Below, one piece after another: positions 7,823 through 12,996 of a stretch of 12,996 bases of DNA. Within the stretch, counting starts at the first letter, position 1. Every line of letters starts with the position of its first letter. A model generated the notes under the pieces. It saw only the letters and a list, made by a program, of their open reading frames with translations, was not told where the DNA came from and made no database searches. The DNA comes from an uncultured Ellagibacter sp. (GTDB lineage: Bacteria; Actinomycetota; Coriobacteriia; Coriobacteriales; Eggerthellaceae), in assembly GCA_934661105.1 (NCBI GenBank), contig CAKUIV010000049.1, forward strand, positions 1 to 12,996, in the 5' to 3' direction. The position numbers and the translations under genes are program-made.

Positions 7823-8476
7823 CTACAGTGATGCAACGTAGCGCTCAAGGTTTTTCTTCAACCGTTCGATGAAGCTCACTCCCAGATCGCTCAAGGTTTC
7901 ACCCTTGCGCGTAATGAAGCCGAGATGCAGCGTCACATCGGTATCGAGCGGAACCGTCGTGAGCTGCGACCCATCGGCAATGCCGACCAGAATACCGCTC
8001 GTCACGGTATAACCGTTCAAGGCAACGATAAGCTCGGAAAGCGACGCACGGTCTGTGCAGGCAATGCTCTTAGAGCGCGAAACCTCCGCAAGAGCCTCCT
8101 CAGCGAATTCAACCGGCGCATCAGCTCCCTGATCGAAATGCACATACGGCCAATCCGTCAAATCATCAAGCGAGAGTTTCTTCGCGTTCGACATGGGATG
8201 ACTTGCAGGAAGGGCGACGCGAGGAGCAGATTGCACGAGTTCCGTGTATTCCACGCCTGCAGCCTCGAATGCTTCGTCAAGCTTGCTGGCCGCGGCAGAA
8301 GTGCGAAGCAACACGCCCAGTTCGCTCGTCCCCGAAGCAACGTCGTCGATGACACCCTGCGTGGTTCTGTCGCGCAGCGCATAGTCGTATTCGTCGCCAC
8401 CGTTCGCAAGGACCATATGAGCGAACGTTTGTACGTCAAACAAGTAATGCTGACCAGAGACAGAAAACTTCGTCAT
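7823..8476 (-). CDS. Headless LysR-type effector-binding domain protein
   Basis: 217 aa, starting at ATG 8476 with ribosome site AAGGAG. The ATG is 10 nt after the ligase stop, so the longer frame to 8560 is rejected. The whole protein aligns with the effector-binding half (about residues 89-305) of the LysR regulator at 10010-10957. Shared blocks include SVS.QHY.F.VQ.F, GDEY, the IDDV segment, SE.G.L.R, LD.AF..AGV, LSL.DL.D.P, NGYT...G.L and PLDTD. The helix-turn-helix and linker helix are absent, and the protein begins just where the sensor domain begins. Such domains fold like periplasmic binding proteins and bind small ligands between two lobes. No signal peptide is visible, so it should be cytoplasmic. 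Without a DNA-binding part it may act as a ligand buffer, or as a partner that forms mixed oligomers with the divergent regulator. A plain degraded paralogue is possible, but the frame is intact and the translation start is good. Confidence 0.85.
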   Translation of the reverse strand: MTKFSVSGQHYLFDVQTFAHMVLANGGDEYDYALRDRTTQGVIDDVASGTSELGVLLRTSAAASKLDEAFEAAGVEYTELVQSAPRVALPASHPMSNAKKLSLDDLTDWPYVHFDQGADAPVEFAEEALAEVSRSKSIACTDRASLSELIVALNGYTVTSGILVGIADGSQLTTVPLDTDVTLHLGFITRKGETLSDLGVSFIERLKKNLERYVASL

Positions 8477-8486
8477 TGCCTTCTCC

Positions 8487-9827
8487 TTACTTCTCGGTGC
8501 GTTCGTCAATGAAGCGGCTCGCCTTGTGCTCCGAAGACGTGCCGAGTTTTCCTGCATCATACACGATGACCTTGGCAGGGCGCACGCCGGTATGAGCCTT
8601 CAAAGCGGCTTCAACGCGCTTGGCGACTGCATCGTAGGGTTCGTCGCTGTCGAACGCACGCTCAACCGACACCTCATAGCGCGTCGTGTAGTTCTCGTCG
8701 TAAACGCGAATCGAATATTCGCCCGTCAAGCCTTCGGAAGCACGCACGACGTACTCGACGTCGGAGGGGAACACGTTGACGGCGCCGACGATGAACATCT
8801 CGTCCTTGCGGCCGGTCACATGAATACGGGCGTGAGTGCGTCCGCACGAGCACTTGTCGGTGCTGACGTATCCGATATCGCCCGAGCGGAAACGAATCAT
8901 CGGGCGCGCCTTCTTCATGAGCGTAGTGTACGTAAGCTCGCCGATGCTGCCAGGTTCGAGCACTTCGCCCGTCTGAGGGTCGACCGTTTCGACGAGGATT
9001 TGGTCCTCAACGATATGCAGGCCGTCCTTTGCCTCGCACATCGCCGCACAGGCGCCGTAGATGTCCGAAAGGCCGAAGAAATCGACGACCTTCGCACCCC
9101 ACAACTCCTCGATCGCTTCGCGCGTAGAGGAAATCGAGCCGCCCGGCTCGCCCGCAACGATAATGGTATGGATGTTGAAGTCGGTCCGAGGATCGAAGCC
9201 TTTCTCCTTCGCCTTCTCACCCAAAGCCCATGCATAAGAAGGAGAGGTCCAAATGATGGTGGGTTTATACTGCTTCAGCACGAACAGCAGGCGATCGGAA
9301 GGAACGGCGCCAACCCAAATCGCCAGTGCGCCGAGCTCCTGCGCACCCAAAACGTCAGGACCGCCGACGTACAGCGCGAAATTGAGGCCGTGCACGTAGC
9401 GGTCGTTCGGGCGCATGCCAGCCTGCCAGAACAGACGCGCCTCGGTTGACTGCCACAAGTCGAAATCCTCCTGAGTGAACGGACTCACCGTCGGAACGCC
9501 GGTCGAACCTGATGAAGTCGCCATGAACACCACGTCTTCTTCGGGAACGGAGCACATCTCGCCGAAGAAGCTACCGACATGCTGCGTTTCACGCTCGGTC
9601 TTCTTGTCGATGAAAGGAAGCTTCTGAATGTCGGCGAGTGTTTTGATATCTTCCGGCTTTACGCCCGCCTCGTCGAAAGAGCGCTTGTAATACACCGTAT
9701 TGTCGTACGCGTACTTCACCATTGTTTTCAAGCGTTCGAGCTGCATCTTCTCCAGCTCGGGGCGTGGCATGCACTCGATTTCGGGATCGTAATACTTTTG
9801 ATCGTAGGGGATATTCTTTTTTGCCAT
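8487..9827 (-). CDS. PaaK-like phenylacetate-CoA ligase family enzyme (AMP-forming)
   Basis: 446 aa, starting at ATG 9827 with AAGGAG nine bases upstream. The longer frame to 9896 is rejected. Family enzymes activate a carboxylic acid with ATP to an acyl-adenylate and then form the CoA thioester in the cytoplasm. Visible motifs are the P-loop-like SSGSTGVPT (105-113), FFGLSDIYG (250-258, aligned with the YGxTE motif), IRFRSGDIGY (311-320) with the ribose-binding Asp, the hinge GRKDEMFIVGAVNVFPSDVE (339-358), and a C-terminal lysine in SSEHKASRFID (K435), where the adenylation lysine is expected. C264, H271, C326 and C328 (CSCGR) match the zinc site of PaaK-type ligases (family knowledge). The length fits PaaK. 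The substrate cannot be read from sequence, and phenylacetate, another aryl acid or a fatty acid are all possible. It heads an operon with the headless LysR gene and faces a LysR regulator. Confidence 0.9.
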   Translation of the reverse strand: MAKKNIPYDQKYYDPEIECMPRPELEKMQLERLKTMVKYAYDNTVYYKRSFDEAGVKPEDIKTLADIQKLPFIDKKTERETQHVGSFFGEMCSVPEEDVVFMATSSGSTGVPTVSPFTQEDFDLWQSTEARLFWQAGMRPNDRYVHGLNFALYVGGPDVLGAQELGALAIWVGAVPSDRLLFVLKQYKPTIIWTSPSYAWALGEKAKEKGFDPRTDFNIHTIIVAGEPGGSISSTREAIEELWGAKVVDFFGLSDIYGACAAMCEAKDGLHIVEDQILVETVDPQTGEVLEPGSIGELTYTTLMKKARPMIRFRSGDIGYVSTDKCSCGRTHARIHVTGRKDEMFIVGAVNVFPSDVEYVVRASEGLTGEYSIRVYDENYTTRYEVSVERAFDSDEPYDAVAKRVEAALKAHTGVRPAKVIVYDAGKLGTSSEHKASRFIDERTEK

Positions 9828-9867
9828 AGGGAGAAACTCCTTGTTCCGTTCTTCTGTGTGCCTACCC

Positions 9868-9896
9868 ATAAAACCACTCGCCCCTCTGCGAATCAA
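9868..9896 (-). promoter_or_regulatory. Candidate sigma-70-type promoter of the ligase operon
   Basis: On the minus strand TTGATT (9896-9891) and TTTTAT (9873-9868) are separated by exactly 17 bp. Transcription would begin near 9861, giving a leader of about 34 nt with ribosome site AAGGAG. The -10 is imperfect. Confidence 0.45.
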
Positions 9897-9980
9897 GGCA
9901 TAGGCTCATTGTTTGTTTTCAGTACTGGTTATCTCCGTAAACGATAGTTCGATGTAATATCTTATTGAATCCATCGCAGG

Positions 9981-9996
9981 TGTTTCACGTGAAACA
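9981..9996. other. parS site 3 (ParB-binding palindrome)
   Basis: Third perfect TGTTTCACGTGAAACA. The dyad stops at 16 bp (G before, A after). It ends one base before the AAGGGG ribosome site and 13 bp before the LysR ATG, so ParB loading would cover the translation start region DNA of that gene. Confidence 0.92.
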
Positions 9997-10009
9997 AAGG
10001 GGACACGAC

Positions 10010-10957
10010 ATGACGTTGCAGCAGCTTCGCTATCTCATAGCAATCGCCGAATTCGGCTCTATCAACGCAGCGGCCCAGAACCTTTACGCATCGCAGTCGA
10101 ACCTTTCAACCGCCATCAAGGAGCTCGAGGAAGAGCTCGGCATCACCATCTTCACGCGCAGTAACCGCGGTGTCACGCTCACAAACGATGGCACCGAGCT
10201 CTTAGGATACGCTCGACAAGTCGTCGAGCAGGCCGACATGCTTGAGGAAAGGTACTCGAAAGGCTCCTCAAGCCAAGCTCGTCTTTCCGTATCGACGCAA
10301 CATTACGCGTTCAGCGTCCAAGCTTTTGTGAACACGGCCGAAGTCTACCAAGGAGACGAATACGAATTCACGCTTCGCGAATGCCGAACGGGAGGAATCA
10401 TCGACGACGTAAGAACGTTTCGCAGCGAAATCGGCATCTTATTTCGCGATGGCTTCAATTCACGCGTGCTCGACAAAGCATTCGACGACGCCGGAGTCAT
10501 TTTCACCCCGCTCTTCGATGCGCGCGTCCATGTCTTCGTAGGGGAGCACCACCCGCTTGCTGGCGCATCAATGCTGTCCCTCAGCGATCTTGAGGATTAC
10601 CCTCGATACTCGTTCGAGCAAGGAACGGAAAATTCTTTCTACTATGCCGAGGAGCCGTTCAGCCAATTACCCCATAAGAAGAATATCCGATTCTCCGATC
10701 GCGGCACGCTGACCAACCTGCTCACGTACCATAACGGATATACGCTTTCCACCGGCGTGCTTTCTGCGGAAATGCATTCGGGTATCGTGTCGATTCCCTT
10801 GGACACCGATGGCCTTACCGACGAGCAAACAACGATGCAAGTCGGCTACATCACCCATCGCCAGCTAAAACCGAGCCCGCTGCTTAACACCTACATCACC
10901 GAGCTCGATAAAATCATCGCCGAAGACCCATCCGTCCATCCTTATCACGAAGCATAG
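10010..10957 (+). CDS. LysR-type transcriptional regulator
   Basis: 315 aa, starting at ATG 10010 with AAAGGGG seven bases upstream. A TTG-started extension from 9965 would translate parS and is rejected. Residues 1-60 are a typical LysR winged helix-turn-helix (LQQLRYLIAIAEFGSINAAA, ASQSNLSTAIKELEEELG, FTRSNRGVTLTNDG), then a linker helix to about 85. Residues 91-300 are the ligand-sensing domain, clearly paralogous to the headless protein at 7823-8476. The family acts as cytoplasmic tetramers that usually control a divergent operon in response to a substrate or product of that operon, here the PaaK-like ligase unit. The ligand is unknown. It is followed at once by parS site 4 within a terminator palindrome. 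Confidence 0.93.
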   Translation: MTLQQLRYLIAIAEFGSINAAAQNLYASQSNLSTAIKELEEELGITIFTRSNRGVTLTNDGTELLGYARQVVEQADMLEERYSKGSSSQARLSVSTQHYAFSVQAFVNTAEVYQGDEYEFTLRECRTGGIIDDVRTFRSEIGILFRDGFNSRVLDKAFDDAGVIFTPLFDARVHVFVGEHHPLAGASMLSLSDLEDYPRYSFEQGTENSFYYAEEPFSQLPHKKNIRFSDRGTLTNLLTYHNGYTLSTGVLSAEMHSGIVSIPLDTDGLTDEQTTMQVGYITHRQLKPSPLLNTYITELDKIIAEDPSVHPYHEA

Positions 10958-10958
10958 A

Positions 10959-10994
10959 AAAAGGGCTGTGTTTCACGTGAAACACAGCCCTTTT
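10959..10994. terminator. Bidirectional intrinsic terminator with parS as its core
   Basis: A perfect 36-bp palindrome begins one base after the LysR stop codon. The arm runs A4, GGGCTG, then the parS half-site. As RNA it can form a 16-17 bp hairpin with a tiny loop at the central ACGT, ending in TTTT on the plus strand. By symmetry it reads the same on the minus strand, toward the convergent DUF5679 gene. The GC-rich base and U tail fit an intrinsic terminator serving both genes. Confidence 0.85.
10969..10984. other. parS site 4 (ParB-binding palindrome)
   Basis: Fourth perfect TGTTTCACGTGAAACA, at the centre of the 36-bp palindrome at 10959-10994. Its close flanks (CTG and CAG) differ from those of sites 1 and 2, so the sites are not recent copies of one larger repeat. 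Confidence 0.93.
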
Positions 10995-11016
10995 CGTCTC
11001 TTGAAGCAAGCAGCTT

Positions 11017-11166
11017 TTATTTTACCGCGCCGATACGGCAAATCTTGCCGCCACAGTCGGGGCAGGTCCCCTTCATGATGGGCTTCCCGTTTTTGGTAAG
11101 GCCCTCAACCGGGTTCTGCATTTCCTTCTTAGCCTTGCATTTAACGCAGTATGCTTCAATGGCCAT
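11017..11166 (-). CDS. DUF5679-type small zinc-ribbon protein
   Basis: 49 aa, starting at ATG 11166, with GAGAGG nine bases upstream. The frame from 11211 is rejected because its extra 15 residues fall between promoter and ribosome site. The protein is a single zinc ribbon: YCVKCKAKKEM (C7, C10), a KNGKPIMKGTCPDCG segment (C35, C38), then ICRIG. This layout matches DUF5679, a widespread short family in actinobacteria and Chloroflexi of unknown function. Similar ribbons bind nucleic acid or protein partners. It has its own perfect -10 and shares the parS-terminator with the convergent LysR gene. Confidence 0.85.
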   Translation of the reverse strand: MAIEAYCVKCKAKKEMQNPVEGLTKNGKPIMKGTCPDCGGKICRIGAVK

Positions 11167-11283
11167 TCTTACAAACCTCTCTGTCAGACTTTCGCGCAGG
11201 AGCCTTTTCATGAGGTGCCTACGCTCAAACGTTCAAGATTATAAACGATGGTCAGCATATCCAGACTATCGACTTCTCCTCGA
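11167..11283. promoter_or_regulatory. Promoter region of the DUF5679 gene
   Basis: A 117-nt gap between two minus-strand genes. It contains a perfect TATAAT on the minus strand at 11243-11238, 71 bp before the ATG. The -35 region 17-18 bp upstream (GTCTGG or AGTCTG) is poor. No hairpin with a T run was found for the upstream M28-like gene. Confidence 0.5.
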
Positions 11284-12996
11284 TTAGATATTCTTTAACA
11301 ACTCCATAACGAAATCGGTGTTTTGCTCAAGCTTCTTTTCGTCGATGTTCGCCGCCACATCGTCCTCTTGCCCGAAGAAAGCAGGCTTGAGGCCGTCCAT
11401 TCCAACGAGGTGCATAGACTGGAAGCCCTGTTTCGCAGCAACCGAAGCGGAGCTTTCTCCCCATTCGATATTGGCTGCACCGACATGTGCACCCGAAGCC
11501 GAGCTCGCCTTTTTGATGAAGCGCTTCATACGAGAAGTAGCATGGCTCTTCTTCAGAATGCCTTCCGTCTCGATAAGCGACAAATCTCCTGCTCCAAGCG
11601 CTTCAAGATCGACGATCATCGCCCCGCGAAGTTCCTGGGCATGCTCTGCTAGAAATGCCTTCATGCCGTTGTGCCCCGAAAGATCCGAGCCCAAGGCCAC
11701 GAACCACACTTCGGTAGTGATATCGGGGTTGTGGAAGCGATAAATCTGCTCCATTTCCTGAGCAGGCGTGTGCTCGTTTTCAAGTGCGGCCATATCCTCG
11801 AATTCTTCACCGGAGCGCACGTTCGCGTTGCCCATGGAAATACGGGAGAAGGCGCCGCCGTTCCAACCGCGACCCGATTTCCGCTGCTCATCGTCGGCAT
11901 CGTACTGGTCGTCGAAAGCGGCATCGGCGTACGCATCGTCTTCGTAGACATCCTCGTAACCGTCATCGTAGTCGGCGTAGCCGTCGTCGTTGGCCGACTC
12001 GTATTCGCTCTCCTCTCGGAAGCTTTCCCAGCTGCCGCGCTCAGCACCAACCGATCGGGCGTCGAACGATTCATCGACGTCAAGCCATTCTTGCGGAGTC
12101 GATTCCTCTTCCTTCTTATGCTTGCCGAAATGGAACTTATCGAAGAATTTGCGAACGCGCGACTTCGGCATCTCGACGTATCCGGGACCGGCAAACGCGC
12201 CCGTTTCCGTAATCGTGCTTTCGTAGTCGGAGTCATCGGCATCGTCGACGTAGATTTCATCGGGGTCGACGTTCTCGAACAGCTCCTCGTCGACCGGCGC
12301 GAAGGAACCCGTGGCGCTTGCAGGAGCGAAGGTGCCGGCGGTGGCGAGCGTCACCGTGGCGTCCGCTTGAGAGACCTCTTCGACAGGCGATTTCTCGTCT
12401 TTTCGGGCGATAGCGCCGGAAAGGGATGGGAGAGAGCTTCTCAGGGCCGATTGCGCCCCAGACGACTTCGTACTCGAAGCATCATGAGAAATCGGCTCAG
12501 AAGAGCTTAGAATCGACGGAATTTGAGCACGGAGTCTTCGGGCTGCTTCGTTTTTCGGCTTCGAAGGATTCGCCAGCGGAGCGCGCTGCTTCGTCAGCTC
12601 GGCAACGGGAGCGAGGTCTTCCTTCGGTTCGGACGGGGAATCGGCCGCGGCGTTCTTCGCAACCTCCTCAGTGATAGGCGCAACGAACGGCACGACGGGG
12701 GAGTCGTCCGACACCGACTGCTCGCGAAGATCGCTCACATCGATCGGGGGCATTGCACAGGTGGCGTACTGCTCGGTCGTCGCGCTTTCGGAAGCGCCCG
12801 CCGCCTGTTCGCGCTTAGCGCTTTGCGGCTCGCTCGAAACCGTGGGCTCCTCAGAAAGCGGCGTCGCGGCGGCTTCCACCACGGGAACGGTGATGGGCTT
12901 CGCGGGCGCAGATTCCGACCCGTTCACGTTCCATGAGGGCATGGACCAATCGGGAAGCTCGGTTACCTTCTCCTCGGCGATCTTCTCGCGTTCCTG
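11284..12996 (-). CDS. Large acidic protein with C-terminal M28-peptidase-like segment, partial (N-terminus beyond right edge)
   Basis: 570 codons are open from the window edge to TAA at 11286-11284, so the true start lies outside. The Met at 12942 is internal, since coding continues upstream (ending LPDWS before it). From the right edge inward there are about 215 residues of Ala/Pro/Ser/Glu-rich low complexity. Next come an acidic stretch, a basic patch (KSRVRKFFDKFHFGKHKK, near 12110-12175) and a very acidic Tyr/Asp region (about 11890-12010). The last 148 residues (11287-11730) resemble the second half of an M28 aminopeptidase domain. TTEVWFVALGSDLSGHNGMKAFL takes the place of the usual strand, Glu-Glu and helix, and AMIVDLEALG the place of the metal-binding Asp strand. 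The Glu-Glu pair reads Ser-Asp, and no clear final His is seen, so activity is doubtful. The first half of the fold would be upstream of the window. No membrane segment lies in the visible part. Confidence 0.7.
   Translation of the reverse strand, partial: QEREKIAEEKVTELPDWSMPSWNVNGSESAPAKPITVPVVEAAATPLSEEPTVSSEPQSAKREQAAGASESATTEQYATCAMPPIDVSDLREQSVSDDSPVVPFVAPITEEVAKNAAADSPSEPKEDLAPVAELTKQRAPLANPSKPKNEAARRLRAQIPSILSSSEPISHDASSTKSSGAQSALRSSLPSLSGAIARKDEKSPVEEVSQADATVTLATAGTFAPASATGSFAPVDEELFENVDPDEIYVDDADDSDYESTITETGAFAGPGYVEMPKSRVRKFFDKFHFGKHKKEEESTPQEWLDVDESFDARSVGAERGSWESFREESEYESANDDGYADYDDGYEDVYEDDAYADAAFDDQYDADDEQRKSGRGWNGGAFSRISMGNANVRSGEEFEDMAALENEHTPAQEMEQIYRFHNPDITTEVWFVALGSDLSGHNGMKAFLAEHAQELRGAMIVDLEALGAGDLSLIETEGILKKSHATSRMKRFIKKASSASGAHVGAANIEWGESSASVAAKQGFQSMHLVGMDGLKPAFFGQEDDVAANIDEKKLEQNTDFVMELLKNI

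Larger units (their letters stand above)
9828..10009. promoter_or_regulatory. Divergent ligase/LysR control region
   Basis: A 182-nt gap between divergent genes, the usual place for a LysR-type regulator to bind and control both directions. It holds a minus-strand promoter candidate (9868-9896), an 8-bp palindrome CAGTACTG at 9920-9927 in AT-rich surroundings that could be part of a regulator site, an AT-rich TAATAT at 9955-9960 as a weak -10 for the plus-strand gene, and parS site 3 at 9981-9996. No operator can be named with confidence. Confidence 0.55.

Noticed and set aside
7823..8476. Headless LysR gene as a pseudogene of a full regulator
   Set aside because: The frame is intact, has a proper ribosome site and sits 10 nt after the ligase stop with no HTH remnant upstream. 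An ancient truncation remains possible.
9586..9593. Additional parS-like half-site GTTTCACG inside the ligase gene
   Set aside because: The second half is CTCGG, not the inverted repeat, so it is only a chance half-site.

Overview
The window looks like a chromosomal segment of an anaerobic, moderately high-GC actinobacterium, most likely of the Coriobacteriia (Eggerthellaceae-like). That guess rests on the overall GC and codon style, the LysR-type regulators, the small DUF5679 protein, and the selenium genes sitting beside a PucR-like regulator. It comes from protein character, not from a database search. Ten genes are supported, two of them cut by the window edges. There is no transposase, integrase, CRISPR array, rRNA or tRNA.

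Layout. Positions 1-4044 are all on the minus strand. In transcription order they are yedF (selenium metabolism protein), a 92-aa DUF3343 / Se-S carrier-like protein that starts inside the yedF stop codon, a 530-aa PucR/CdaR-type regulator with an unusual cysteine cluster, and, after a 118-nt gap, a sugar-isomerase-like (L-fucose isomerase fold) protein running off the left edge. Divergently, 4316-7695 carries selA and selB with overlapping ATGA, the two dedicated protein factors of bacterial selenocysteine insertion. selC (tRNA-Sec) and selD are not here. Next comes a minus-strand pair: a PaaK-like acyl/aryl-CoA ligase (8487-9827) and, 10 nt downstream, a 217-aa protein that is only the effector-binding domain of a LysR regulator, with no DNA-binding domain. 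A full-length LysR regulator (10010-10957) whose sensor domain is clearly paralogous to the headless protein is transcribed divergently from the ligase. A 49-aa zinc-ribbon protein (DUF5679) and a large acidic protein ending in an M28-peptidase-like segment (cut by the right edge) complete the window.

The most striking non-coding signal is four perfect copies of the 16-bp ParB-binding palindrome TGTTTCACGTGAAACA (parS) within 6.9 kb, at 4092, 7733, 9981 and 10969. Every copy lies in an intergenic gap, one at each of four consecutive transcription-unit boundaries. The last copy is the core of a 36-bp perfect palindrome that also has the form of an intrinsic terminator between two convergent genes. 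This suggests that the window is part of the origin-proximal chromosome-segregation centromere.

How the genes may work together. yedF, the DUF3343 protein, selA and selB form a selenium-handling and selenocysteine-incorporation locus read from one divergent promoter region. The PucR-like gene is probably co-transcribed with the selenium genes and may sense a metabolite, metal or redox signal. The ligase, headless LysR sensor and LysR regulator look like a self-contained regulated module for an unknown carboxylic acid.
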